Of a stretch of 64,000 nt of DNA, positions 27,617-35,489 are shown piece by piece. Origin of the DNA: DASQPR01 sp963797675 (lineage in GTDB: Bacteria > Actinomycetota > Actinomycetes > Mycobacteriales > Micromonosporaceae); assembly GCA_963797675.1 (NCBI GenBank), contig CAWCQQ010000002.1, positions 1,116,001-1,180,000 on the forward strand, read 5' to 3'. Each line of letters begins with the position of its first letter. The first letter of the stretch is position 1. The position numbers were made by a program, and so were the translations under genes. The notes beneath the pieces were generated by a model. That model was given only the letters and a program-made list of their open reading frames with translations. It searched no databases and had not been told where the DNA came from.

Positions 27617-27734
27617 CGCGCTGAAAGACCTGACGGACGCCGTGACGTTCTGCAGCGGGATTGGTGGCTTGTCGCCGGGAGGGGCTGCGACGACGACTTG
27701 CGGGGATCTCGTTAGCCGTTGCCGCAGTAGTGCC

Positions 27735-27786
27735 GTGCTGTTCGTGCGGCCACCGCTCTGCACCGTTTGTGAGTGCACAGCGGTAG
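27735..27786. repeat. Palindromic repeat R3 (diverged, 52 bp)
   Basis: A third copy in the same orientation, about 170 bases after R2. It keeps the core CTCTGCACCGTTTG-GAGT and the flanking CGGTAG but has several changes elsewhere. Some substitutions fall in the stem arms (CCGCTCTG with CACAGCGG). Confidence 0.65.
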
Positions 27787-27898
27787 GCACTGGAAGGGGC
27801 ACCCCGATGTCGCGTCGGCTGAGATCTCTCGCAACCGTGATTACCGAGACCGGCGGCCGAGACACGAATGCGTCGGCGGCCGGGGCGGGCCGGCTCAA

Positions 27899-28936
27899 TT
27901 AGTGGTGGAAGAGGCGGATGCCGGTCTGGGTCAGGTGGATGCCGGCCTCGGCGCAGGCCGCCGCCATGTCGGCGGACCGGGTTGAGCCACCGGGCTCGAC
28001 GATGTGGCGCACGCCGTGCAGGCGAGCCTCGTCGATGTTGTCGCGGAACGGGATCGCGCCGTCGGATGCGAGGCTGACGTCGTCGAGCTCGCGGAGCCAC
28101 GATGCGCGGACGAGTGGGGGCAGCTGGTTGACGTACTCCAATTGCATTGTGATTTTGTCCTGGATTTTGGCGACGGACGGAGTCGGAACGCTGGGGTGGC
28201 GGCGCAACCACCAGGTGTCGACCTTCGCGCCGGCCAGCCGGGTGCAGTCCACGCGGGACTGCTGGCCGGCGCCGATGCCGAGGGCGGCGCCGTCGCGGAC
28301 GTAGACGACCGAGTTGGACTGCGTGTAGTGCGCGATGATCGATGCGAGGCGCAGGTCGTCGTTCAGGTCGATCGGCGGCAGGACGAATCTGGGCTGGGTG
28401 AGGCGCACGCCGAACACCTCACGAGACTCGACCGGCGGCGGTTCGAACGTCGGGTCGGCCTTCAGGATCAGGAACGTTCCACGCTTCTTCGCGGCCAGCG
28501 TGGCCACCGTGCCGGGCTCGAATCCGGGCGCGATGATCCCGTCGCTCACCACGCGGCTGAGTAGGTCGGCCAGCTCCGCGTCGACCGGCCCGGAGACCGC
28601 GACGAAATCGCCGAACGACGACTTCGGGTCGGCGTCGCGAGCCCTGATATAGGCGCTGGTCAGCGGACTCGAGGTCGGGCCGTAGATCGAGGTCATCACG
28701 GCGTCGAGGTCGCCGGCGAGCGCGGCGCCGGCGGGGGAGACGTGCTTGAACGACGCTGCGGCGGGCCGGTCGCACGCGCGATGGGCGTCGCGGACCAGCT
28801 GCCACGCACCAAGGGCGTCCAGAATGTTGATGTAGGACGGTTCGCCGTGGACCACGCTGATCGGCCCGCGGCCGGCGTCGATCGGCGTGGCGGTAGCCGG
28901 GTGCTGGTGGGGGTTCATGCCGTAGCGCAGGTACAT
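27899..28936 (-). CDS. Stand-alone AICAR formyltransferase (PurH C-terminal-like)
   Basis: 345 residues from the ATG at 28936, with GGAGG six bases upstream. It is similar to the AICAR transformylase half of bifunctional PurH and lacks the IMP cyclohydrolase domain. RYGMNPHQ starts the domain and the catalytic Lys-His pair lies in SFKHVSPAGAAL, the form known from eukaryotic ATIC rather than the KHxNPCG of common bacterial PurH. GIIAPGFEPGTVATLAAKKRGTFLIL, YTQSNSVVYVRDGAALGIGAGQQSRVDC and SDGAIPFRDNIDEA complete the fold. It should transfer a formyl group from 10-formyl-THF to AICAR. It may be a paralogue of a PurH elsewhere; that is not visible here. Confidence 0.85.
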   Translation of the reverse strand: MYLRYGMNPHQHPATATPIDAGRGPISVVHGEPSYINILDALGAWQLVRDAHRACDRPAAASFKHVSPAGAALAGDLDAVMTSIYGPTSSPLTSAYIRARDADPKSSFGDFVAVSGPVDAELADLLSRVVSDGIIAPGFEPGTVATLAAKKRGTFLILKADPTFEPPPVESREVFGVRLTQPRFVLPPIDLNDDLRLASIIAHYTQSNSVVYVRDGAALGIGAGQQSRVDCTRLAGAKVDTWWLRRHPSVPTPSVAKIQDKITMQLEYVNQLPPLVRASWLRELDDVSLASDGAIPFRDNIDEARLHGVRHIVEPGGSTRSADMAAACAEAGIHLTQTGIRLFHH

Positions 28937-29112
28937 CAGGGCCTCCGGTCGCAGGAATCGCTGCGGCGGAAGCGCCCAGGCGGTCGGCGCTTGACGTCTT
29001 CGACGGCCGTTCCCCGGTGGTTGGATCCACCTTCGCCAGTAGCGGCCCGGAGATCGCAGCGTACATGCGTACGGGCCCGACCTCGATATGGGCGGCACTT
29101 ACTGTCGGGTAA

Positions 29113-29128
29113 CCTACGCGATCGTAGG
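29113..29128. promoter_or_regulatory. Inverted repeat upstream of the IlvG-like gene
   Basis: CCTACG-CGAT-CGTAGG is a perfect 6-bp inverted repeat 22 bases before the start codon at 29150. It lies between two divergent genes, so it could be an operator or a small leader hairpin. There is no direct evidence for either. Confidence 0.35.
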
Positions 29129-29149
29129 CAATTCCGGGAGGATGGGTTC

Positions 29150-30769
29150 ATGACAGAGAAGATCGAGGGTACCGGCGGCGAACTCGCCCTCGCGGCGCTG
29201 CGTGCGCACGGCGTCGGCGAGATGTTCACGCTCTCGGGTGGGCACGTCTTCCCGCTCTACGATGCGGCGTACAAGACCGGTTTTCCGATCTACGACGTGC
29301 GGCACGAACAGTCGGCCGTGTTCGCCGCCGAAGCGGTCGCGAAGCTGCAGCGACGTCCGGGCCTCGCGGTTCTCACGGCGGGACCTGGCGTCACGAACGG
29401 TATCTCCGGCCTGACCAGCGCCTTCTTCAACGCGTCGCCGGTCATTGTGCTCGGTGGGCGCGCGCCGGCGTTCCGCTGGGGATCCGGCAGCCTCCAGGAA
29501 ATGGATCACATTCCGCTGGTCGCGCCGGTCACGAAGCACGCGTCGACGATCTTCGCGACCGACGACGTCACCAGCGCGGTCGACACCGCGGTCACGGCTG
29601 CGCTGACCGCTCATCGTGGTCCCGCGTTCCTGGACATGCCGCTGGAGATCATCTTCGGCACCGGCGAGGGTGTCGTCGCCGACACCGCGGTCCCGGTGAT
29701 CGAGGCCGATCCGGACGACGTCGCGAAGGCGGCTGCGCTCATCGCAGGCGCTCAGCGGCCGGTGATCATCGCCGGCTCGGATGTCTACGGTGGCGATGCG
29801 GTTGCGTCGCTGCGGGAGGCGGCCGAGGCGATGACCGTCCCGGTGTTCGCGAACGGCATGGGCCGCGGCAGCCTGCCGCCGGAGCACCCGCTGGCCTTCG
29901 CGAAGGCGCGCCGCGCGGCGCTCGGGGGTGCCGATGTGGTCGCGGTGATCGGTACGCCACTCGACTTCCGCCTCAGCTTCGGCGACTTCGGCGATGCCCA
30001 GGTCATCCACATCGTGGACGCGCCGTCGCAACGGGCCAGCCACGTCATGCCGGCCGTTTCGCCTGCCGGCGACCTACGCCTGATCCTGTCGCAGATCGCC
30101 GCGTACACGGGGGATCGAGTCGACCACGCGGCCTGGGTGGCCGAACTGCGTACGGTCGAGGACGCCGCGAAGGCGAAGGACGCGGCGGCAATGCTCGCGG
30201 ACAGCGATCCGATCAAGCCGGCGCGGGTGTACGGCGAACTGCGCAAGGTGCTCGCCCGGGACGCGGTGACGATCGGCGACGGTGGCGACTTCGTCTCGTA
30301 CGCCGGCAAATACCTCGAGCCGGCGACGCCGGGATCGTGGCTCGACCCGGGCCCGTACGGCTGCCTCGGTACCGGCCTCGGCTATGCGATGGGTGCCCGG
30401 GTCACGTACCCGGATCGGCAGGTCTGCGTGTTGATGGGCGACGGTGCCGCCGGATTCTCGTTGATGGACGTCGAGTCGCTGGTGCGGCAGAAGCTGCCCG
30501 TGGTCATGGTCGTCGGCAACAACGGCATCTGGGGCCTGGAGAAGCACCCGATGCAGGCCATGTACGGATACGACGTGGCCGCCGATCTCCAGCCGGAACT
30601 CCGGTACGACGCGGTCGTCACGGCGCTCGGCGGCGCCGGCGAAACGGTCGCGAAGGCATCCGAGGTCGGACCCGCCCTGGAGCGCGCATTCGCGTCCGGC
30701 GTCCCGTACATGGTGAACGTGCTGACCGATCCGACCGACGCGTACCCGAGGTCGGCCAATCTGGCCTGA
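29150..30769 (+). CDS. ilvG: TPP-dependent acetolactate synthase-like enzyme (IlvG-type)
   Basis: 539 residues from the ATG at 29150, with GGGAGGA about eight bases upstream. Typical TPP-enzyme order: Pyr domain with the catalytic Glu in VRHEQSAVFAAEAVAKLQRRPG, GPGVTNGISGL, a central domain, and a PP domain with the metal-binding stretch MGDGAAGFSLMDVESLVRQKLPVVMVVGNNGIWG. It resembles the mycobacterial IlvG paralogue more than the true large subunit IlvB at 56199. There is no small subunit beside it. Oxalyl-CoA decarboxylase or another 2-oxoacid activity remains possible. It is divergent from the AICAR transformylase gene. Confidence 0.8.
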   Translation: MTEKIEGTGGELALAALRAHGVGEMFTLSGGHVFPLYDAAYKTGFPIYDVRHEQSAVFAAEAVAKLQRRPGLAVLTAGPGVTNGISGLTSAFFNASPVIVLGGRAPAFRWGSGSLQEMDHIPLVAPVTKHASTIFATDDVTSAVDTAVTAALTAHRGPAFLDMPLEIIFGTGEGVVADTAVPVIEADPDDVAKAAALIAGAQRPVIIAGSDVYGGDAVASLREAAEAMTVPVFANGMGRGSLPPEHPLAFAKARRAALGGADVVAVIGTPLDFRLSFGDFGDAQVIHIVDAPSQRASHVMPAVSPAGDLRLILSQIAAYTGDRVDHAAWVAELRTVEDAAKAKDAAAMLADSDPIKPARVYGELRKVLARDAVTIGDGGDFVSYAGKYLEPATPGSWLDPGPYGCLGTGLGYAMGARVTYPDRQVCVLMGDGAAGFSLMDVESLVRQKLPVVMVVGNNGIWGLEKHPMQAMYGYDVAADLQPELRYDAVVTALGGAGETVAKASEVGPALERAFASGVPYMVNVLTDPTDAYPRSANLA

Positions 30770-30775
30770 GAGCAC

Positions 30776-31108
30776 TCAGCCCGCGGCGACCAGCACGATC
30801 CCGAGTATCGCGAACGCGACCACCAGCAGTGCGATGGCGGGCAGCGTACGGCCGATCGCCGCGGGCTGCCGGGACGCCATCGCGTGGATCCGGCGCTGTG
30901 CCAGCCAGAGCCCGGTGAGCCAGCCGATGCAGGTGATCGGGATCGCGACCGAACGCCACGCGGTCAACTCCTCGTGCACGATGACCCGGATGGTGAGGAT
31001 CGCAACGACGGACGCCGTCAGCACCGTACGGCGCCACGCGAACCGGGTCCGCTCGGCACTCGCACCGTCCGGCTGCCGCTGCTCGAGCGGCGAGCGATCC
31101 AGGCTCAC
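30776..31108 (-). CDS. DUF202-family small membrane protein
   Basis: 110 residues with three hydrophobic segments (about 28-46, 52-70 and 86-108) after a charged start (ERTRFAWRRTVLTASVVAILTIRV). The first helix preceded by R-T-x-x-A-W-R is the DUF202 signature. It overlaps the gene upstream by four bases (31105-31108), so the two DUF202 proteins are co-translated and likely form a complex. The function is unknown. Confidence 0.8.
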   Translation of the reverse strand: MSLDRSPLEQRQPDGASAERTRFAWRRTVLTASVVAILTIRVIVHEELTAWRSVAIPITCIGWLTGLWLAQRRIHAMASRQPAAIGRTLPAIALLVVAFAILGIVLVAAG

Positions 31109-31494
31109 GGCAGCGGCCCGGGCACGATGATCGCGACCAGCAGAAGGACCGAACCGAGAAACAGGACCAGCGCCAGGATGGCCGGGAATCGCGACGCCGG
31201 CAGCGGCTCTCCGAGTCGCATCGCGCGTTCCGAGCGCGACCAGTGGTCAATGGCTCGGAGCGAGATCAGCCCGCCGAGCGCCAGCATTGCGAGTGCGAGC
31301 CCTTCCCGCAGGTGCGGCACGTGCAGTGGCGGAAGGAATCCGGCCACCGCGAGACCGCCGGCGAGCAGTGCGAGGCTGGTCCGGATCCAGGCCAGGAACG
31401 TCCGTTCGTTGGCGAGCGAAAACCGGTAGTCCGGCGTCGTGCCCACCTCGCGAACTTCGTGGGGGTCAAACCATCGTCGGATTGTCGCGATCAC
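31105..31494 (-). CDS. YidH-like DUF202 membrane protein
   Basis: 129 residues from a GTG at 31494. The DUF202 motif YRFSLANERTFLAWIRTSLALLAGGLAVAG is very clear, followed by two more hydrophobic segments. Paired DUF202 genes are common in actinobacteria. The function is unknown. It forms an operon with the smaller DUF202 gene. Confidence 0.87.
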   Translation of the reverse strand: MIATIRRWFDPHEVREVGTTPDYRFSLANERTFLAWIRTSLALLAGGLAVAGFLPPLHVPHLREGLALAMLALGGLISLRAIDHWSRSERAMRLGEPLPASRFPAILALVLFLGSVLLLVAIIVPGPLP

Positions 31495-31588
31495 GACCCC
31501 AGTATCGCCCTACCGCGGAACGACCGCGGTGGTACGGAATCTAGGCATTCGCCCGTTTAGAACCACGTTGACAGGCGAGGATAGATCT

Positions 31589-31993
31589 ATGGCTGATTTC
31601 ACCGATGAAGAGAAGCAACAGATGCGAACTGCGGCGTTCGGTGCCGTGTTCCTCGTATCGCAGGCCGATCCGGGCATGTTCGACATGATCAAGGAGTCGT
31701 TCGCGGCATCCAAGTCGCTGGCCAAGGCGCCCGGTTCGATGCAGGCGGTCTTCAAGGGCGGCGGCCTGCCCAAGATGCCGAAAGGCGACGCCGCGCAGAT
31801 CGAGCAGCAGGTACTCGCGCAGCTGTCGTCCTCGGTCGCGGTGATCAGTGCCAAGGACCCCGGGGATCTCAACGCCTACCGCCAGACCGTGCTGGACGCC
31901 TGCACGAGTGCCGCGGAGACCGCCGGCGGTGGCGTCCAACCCGCCGAGACGGCAGTGCTCGGAAAGGTCATGACCGCTCTCGGTATGAGCTGA
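31589..31993 (+). CDS. Hypothetical small acidic/amphipathic protein
   Basis: 134 residues (MADFTDEEKQQMRTAAFGAVFLVSQADPG...). GAGG lies ten bases before the ATG at 31589. The protein is helical and soluble, with no membrane segment and no cysteine pair. A Gly/Lys-rich turn (GGGLPKMPKG) separates two helical halves. I do not recognise a family by name; similar short proteins occur in other actinobacteria. It stands alone between the DUF202 pair and a small Cys protein gene. Confidence 0.7.
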   Translation: MADFTDEEKQQMRTAAFGAVFLVSQADPGMFDMIKESFAASKSLAKAPGSMQAVFKGGGLPKMPKGDAAQIEQQVLAQLSSSVAVISAKDPGDLNAYRQTVLDACTSAAETAGGGVQPAETAVLGKVMTALGMS

Positions 31994-32023
31994 TCGGTCG
32001 CTCCGCGGTGAGTATCTTGGCAG

Positions 32024-32272
32024 CTACCGGCCAAGATCCTTGCTCGTGGCGCCGAGATCCTTGCTCGTAGCGCCGACCGAGCCCCAGAGCGCGCGAATCT
32101 CGTCGTGTACGCACGCCTCGCGCACCTTCCCGCACGTACACATGTAGCCGGCCTGGCCCGGTTTCGGGTGGTGTGCCATCACCGGCTGCGGCGGGTCACT
32201 CAGAGGACCGGCCGCCGGTTCGAGGAAAAGGTTCGCGCTCGACAGAGGTGCCGCCATGTTTTGATTCGACAT
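32024..32272 (-). CDS. Small protein with CxC-x6-C-H motif
   Basis: 82 residues. A perfect AGGAGGT lies eight bases before its ATG at 32272, the best ribosome-binding site in this part of the window. The middle holds GYMCTCGKVREACVHDEIRALWG, where three Cys and one His could bind a metal. The C-terminus has a tandem 7-residue repeat (GATSKDL twice). No family is recognised. Confidence 0.6.
   Translation of the reverse strand: MSNQNMAAPLSSANLFLEPAAGPLSDPPQPVMAHHPKPGQAGYMCTCGKVREACVHDEIRALWGSVGATSKDLGATSKDLGR
32031..32072. repeat. 21-bp tandem repeat, two copies
   Basis: Units at 32031-32051 and 32052-32072 differ at two positions. They encode the repeated GATSKDL at the C-terminus of the small Cys protein. 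Confidence 0.75.
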
Positions 32273-32358
32273 TTCACCACACCTCCTGACATCACTGACT
32301 GTAGCGAGCGGCGGCCGGTCACGGGGTGACTTCGCTCACGGTGCCGAGTCCTCGCGCT

Positions 32359-32384
32359 CGAACGTTACTCACGGGTAACGTTCG
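32359..32384. promoter_or_regulatory. Perfect 10-bp inverted repeat upstream of etfB
   Basis: CGAACGTTAC and GTAACGTTCG are separated by TCACGG, a 26-base dyad of the kind bound by TetR-family or similar dimeric regulators. It lies between the small Cys protein gene (start 32272, minus) and etfB (start 32510, plus) and could control either. The remainder of this 237-base gap shows nothing else. Confidence 0.5.
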
Positions 32385-32509
32385 GGAGTGGCCTGTTCCA
32401 CAGCCCGTCCAGTTGACCCGCGCCCCCGGTGCGCGAGACGCTGCCGAGGCAGTATCTAGTTCTTCCGGAGAGAAGTCATGAACCGTTGTCAGGAGGGTCG
32501 TCAACAGCG

Positions 32510-33289
32510 ATGAACATCGTCGTACTCGTCAAGCAGGTGCCGGACTCGAGTTCCGAGCGCAACCTGCGTGCTGACGACAAAACCGTCGACCGCGCGTCGG
32601 CCAGCAACATCATCAACGAGATGGACGAGTACGCCATCGAGGAAGCGCTGCAGATCAAAGAGGCGCACGGCGGCGAGGTGACCATCCTGACGATGGGCCC
32701 GGCATCGGCGACCGAATCGATCCGCAAGGCGCTGTCGATGGGGCCGGACAAGGCCGTACACGTCCTGGACGACGCGCTGCACGGCACGTGCACGCTCGGC
32801 ACGTCCAAGGTTCTCGCCGCCGCGATCGCCACGCTCAATGCGGACATCGTCATTGCCGGCGCCGAGTCGACCGACAGCCGTAACCAGGTCATGCCGCAGA
32901 TGCTCGCCGAGCGTCTGGGCATCGCTGCGGTCACCGGCGCGCGCAAGCTCACGATCGACGGATCGACTCTCACCGCCGAACGCCAGACCGAAGAGGGTAT
33001 CGAGGTCGTCACGGCATCGACGCCGGCCGTGGTCTCGGTCTGGGACACGATCAACGAGCCGCGGTACCCGTCGTTCAAGGGCATCATGCAGGCGAAGTCG
33101 AAGCCGGTCACGGTGCTCTCGCTGGCCGATCTCGGCGTGTCCGCGGACGAGGTCGGCCTGGCCGGCGCGTCCAGCATGGTGGTGGACGCGGCCAAGCGGC
33201 CGCCGCGCTCGGCCGGTGCGCGCGTATCCGATTCCGGTGCCGGCGGCGTCGCGCTCGTCGAGTTCCTGACCTCCGAAAAGTTCGTGTGA
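32510..33289 (+). CDS. etfB: Electron transfer flavoprotein beta subunit
   Basis: 259 residues from the ATG at 32510 (MNIVVLVKQVPDSSSERNL); AGGAGGG lies about 12 bases upstream. The EtfB signature is evident: NEMDEYAIEEALQIKEAHGGEVTILTMGP, DIVIAGAESTDSRNQVMPQMLAERLG and PRYPSFKGIMQAKSKP. With EtfA it passes electrons from acyl-CoA dehydrogenases to the quinone pool. The subunit binds AMP. Nine bases separate it from etfA. It opens the region syntenic with M. tuberculosis fixA-fixB. Confidence 0.95.
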   Translation: MNIVVLVKQVPDSSSERNLRADDKTVDRASASNIINEMDEYAIEEALQIKEAHGGEVTILTMGPASATESIRKALSMGPDKAVHVLDDALHGTCTLGTSKVLAAAIATLNADIVIAGAESTDSRNQVMPQMLAERLGIAAVTGARKLTIDGSTLTAERQTEEGIEVVTASTPAVVSVWDTINEPRYPSFKGIMQAKSKPVTVLSLADLGVSADEVGLAGASSMVVDAAKRPPRSAGARVSDSGAGGVALVEFLTSEKFV

Positions 33290-33298
33290 GAGGCGCAT

Positions 33299-34246
33299 AT
33301 GTCTGAGGTATTTGTCGTCGTCGAACACGCCGGCGGCGCGGTCAAGAAGGTCACGCTGGAAATGCTCACGATGGCTCGTGAGCTGGGATCGCCGTCGGCG
33401 ATCGTGTTCGGCTCCGCCGACACTCTCACCGACAAGCTCGCCGAGTTCGGTGCCGAGACGATCTACGTCGCGTCCGGCGACGACGTCGACGGCTACCTGG
33501 TCGCGCCGAAGGCCGCGATCCTCGCGAATCTGATCCGGGAGAAATCGCCGTCCGCGGTCCTGCTCGGCTCGAGCCAGGAGGGCAAGGAGATTGCCGCGCG
33601 GGTCGCGGTCAAGCTCGACAACGGACTGCTCACCGACGTGCTCACGCTGGACGCCGACGGTACGGCGACGCAGGCCATCTTCGCCGGCTCCACGGTCGTG
33701 AAGTCGAAGGTCACCCGCGGGCTGCCGCTCGTCACGGTCCGCCCGAACTCGCTGACGCCGACCCCGTCGGCCGCCGCCGGTACGGTCACCGCGATCGATG
33801 CGACCGTCGACGACGCGGCCAAGCTCGTCAAGATCGAGTCGCGCAAGGCCGAGCAGAAGGGATCGCGCCCGGAGTTGACCGAGGCGTCGATCGTCGTCTC
33901 CGGCGGCCGTGGCGTCGGCAGCGCGGACAACTTCAAGCTGGTCGAGGAGTTCGCCGACCTGCTCGGTGCGGCGGTCGGCGCGTCCCGCGCGGCGACCGAC
34001 GGCGGGTTCTACCCGCACCAGTTCCAGGTCGGGCAGACCGGGAAGACCGTGTCGCCGCAGCTCTACATCGCGCTCGGCATCTCCGGTGCGATCCAGCACC
34101 GGGCCGGCATGCAGACGTCGAAGACGATCGTCGCGGTCAACAAGGACCCCGAGGCGCCGATCTTCGATCTGGCCGACTTCGGTGTCGTGGGTGACCTGTT
34201 CAAGGTCGTCCCGCAGGCCGGCGAGGAGATCCGCAAGCGGCGGTAG
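33299..34246 (+). CDS. etfA: Electron transfer flavoprotein alpha subunit
   Basis: 315 residues. The C-terminal FAD-binding domain shows VVSGGRGVGSADNFKLVEEFADLLGAAVGASRAATDGGFYPHQFQVGQTGKTVSPQLYIALGISGAIQH and NKDPEAPIFDLADFGVVGD, the standard EtfA signature. It forms the FAD-carrying heterodimer with EtfB. A strong intrinsic terminator follows 11 bases after the stop, so etfBA is a two-gene operon. Confidence 0.95.
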   Translation: MSEVFVVVEHAGGAVKKVTLEMLTMARELGSPSAIVFGSADTLTDKLAEFGAETIYVASGDDVDGYLVAPKAAILANLIREKSPSAVLLGSSQEGKEIAARVAVKLDNGLLTDVLTLDADGTATQAIFAGSTVVKSKVTRGLPLVTVRPNSLTPTPSAAAGTVTAIDATVDDAAKLVKIESRKAEQKGSRPELTEASIVVSGGRGVGSADNFKLVEEFADLLGAAVGASRAATDGGFYPHQFQVGQTGKTVSPQLYIALGISGAIQHRAGMQTSKTIVAVNKDPEAPIFDLADFGVVGDLFKVVPQAGEEIRKRR

Positions 34247-34257
34247 CTCGATCGACG

Positions 34258-34287
34258 AAAAAGGGCCCGGGATTCCGGGCCCTTTTT
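34258..34287 (+). terminator. Intrinsic terminator after etfA
   Basis: AAAAAGGGCCCGG and CCGGGCCCTTTTT pair perfectly over 13 bp around the loop GATT and end in a T-run. It is symmetrical and would also act on the opposite strand. It ends the etf operon just before the next promoter. Confidence 0.92.
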
Positions 34288-34289
34288 CG

Positions 34290-34295
34290 TACAGT
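34290..34295 (+). promoter_or_regulatory. -10 hexamer TACAGT, leaderless start
   Basis: TACAGT, then exactly six bases, then ATG at 34302. The promoter abuts the etfA terminator, so the downstream gene has its own transcript. Confidence 0.6.
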
Positions 34296-34301
34296 GTCCG
34301 G

Positions 34302-35408
34302 ATGCAGGATCTGACAATCCGTGCCGCGACGCGGGCCGACCATGCGGCGTTGGTCGCCGCGTTCGGGCAGGCCGACTACTTCTCCGACCGGCTCGGCCGG
34401 TCTCGCCACGGCCTCGGCGACGTGCTGGTGGCGTTCCTCGGTGGCGTACCGGTCGGGGACCTCTATCTGTGGCGGGAGCCGCTGGAGGAGCCGGAACTGC
34501 GGGACGTTTTTCCGGGCGCTCCCATGCTGAACCATCTCGAAGTCGCGCCGGAGTGGCAGAACAAGGGCATCGGAACCGCCCTGATCCGCGCGTGCGAGGA
34601 CACGGCCCGGGGCTACGGCGCCGACATCATGCTGATGTACGTCGGGCTGGACAACCCGAACGCCCGCCGCCTGTACGACCGCCTCAGCTATCTCGACTGG
34701 CAGGGCGGCCCGGTCACGTGCCGCTGGACCGAGCCGGACGGCACCGGCGGCATTCGCCCGGTCGAACTGGCCGTCAACGTGTTGATCCGATCGCTGCTCG
34801 CACCGGACCTCGACGCATGGAAAGCGTGGCACCCGCGCGAGGTCGCCGCGCACCTGTCCGGCGTCGACTGTCCGTGGCACGTCGCCGGCGGCTGGGCGCT
34901 GGATCTGTGGCGCGAGAGCCTCGGTCTGGAGCAACTGCGTGATCATGAAGATCTGGAGATCGCCGTACCGCGGCGGCGCTTCGCCACGATCGCGGCGGCA
35001 TTTGCCGACTTCACTCTGTTCAGCGCCGGTTCGGGGATGATCCGGCCGATCCGGGATCGCACCATTGCGCCGGAACCGCATCAGGTCTGGGTCGCCGACA
35101 TGAGCATCCCGGCCTACCGGACGGACGTGTTCCTCGAGCCGGGTGACGACGACACCTGGGTATGCAGTCGAGGCGACGGGATCACCCGGCCGATGGCCGA
35201 CGTCGTCCGGCACACGCCGGGTGGCGTGCCGTTCCTCGCGCCCGAGTGTGCCCTGCTCTACAAGGCGCGTTGGTCGGATCTGCCGAAGAACGAGATCGAC
35301 TTCGTGGCGAGCGTACCCAATCTTGATCTTTCTGCTCGTTCTTGGCTGGTGGCCGCGTTGACGAACGCACACCCCGGCCATCCGTGGATCGAGCGCCTGC
35401 ACCCGTGA
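34302..35408 (+). CDS. GNAT acetyltransferase fused to aminoglycoside-type nucleotidyltransferase domain
   Basis: 368 residues. Residues about 1-150 form a GNAT domain: LEVAPEWQNKGIGTALIRACEDTARGYG is the acetyl-CoA-binding motif and VGLDNPNARRLYDRLSYLDW is motif B. Residues about 165-368 form a nucleotidyltransferase-like domain: CPWHVAGGWALDLWRE...RDHEDLEIAVPRRRFATI, with the G-G-W and D-x-E features of ANT(2'')-Ia-type and related aminoglycoside nucleotidyltransferases. Both halves are complete and in one frame. A GNAT gene is known at the matching place in M. tuberculosis, so the second domain appears to be the addition. The substrate is unknown; antibiotic modification is possible but not shown. 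Confidence 0.82.
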   Translation: MQDLTIRAATRADHAALVAAFGQADYFSDRLGRSRHGLGDVLVAFLGGVPVGDLYLWREPLEEPELRDVFPGAPMLNHLEVAPEWQNKGIGTALIRACEDTARGYGADIMLMYVGLDNPNARRLYDRLSYLDWQGGPVTCRWTEPDGTGGIRPVELAVNVLIRSLLAPDLDAWKAWHPREVAAHLSGVDCPWHVAGGWALDLWRESLGLEQLRDHEDLEIAVPRRRFATIAAAFADFTLFSAGSGMIRPIRDRTIAPEPHQVWVADMSIPAYRTDVFLEPGDDDTWVCSRGDGITRPMADVVRHTPGGVPFLAPECALLYKARWSDLPKNEIDFVASVPNLDLSARSWLVAALTNAHPGHPWIERLHP

Positions 35409-35475
35409 ATCGCCGGGTGTGTGAGAGGGAACAGCGACGGGTGGTCGCGGTCGGTGCGACCCAGCGATCCCCGGA

Positions 35476-35481
35476 TAGGCT
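35476..35481 (+). promoter_or_regulatory. -10 hexamer TAGGCT upstream of iscS
   Basis: TAGGCT lies eight bases before the ATG at 35490 and five before the in-frame GTG at 35487. Transcription would start at or between these codons, so the mRNA is probably leaderless or nearly so. Confidence 0.5.
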
Positions 35482-35489
35482 AGGTCGTG

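Noticed and set aside
27434..27786. CRISPR array
   Set aside because: There are only three repeats, one strongly diverged, with 77- and 118-base gaps of unequal length, and no cas genes in the window.
31566..31588. TTGACA at 31568 as the -35 box of the small gene at 31589
   Set aside because: A -10 at the proper distance would fall inside the coding region, so the match is probably accidental.
32477..32512. Short frame MNRCQEGRQQR before etfB as a leader peptide
   Set aside because: It overlaps the etfB ribosome-binding site and ends across the etfB ATG, but has no associated terminator or telling codons.
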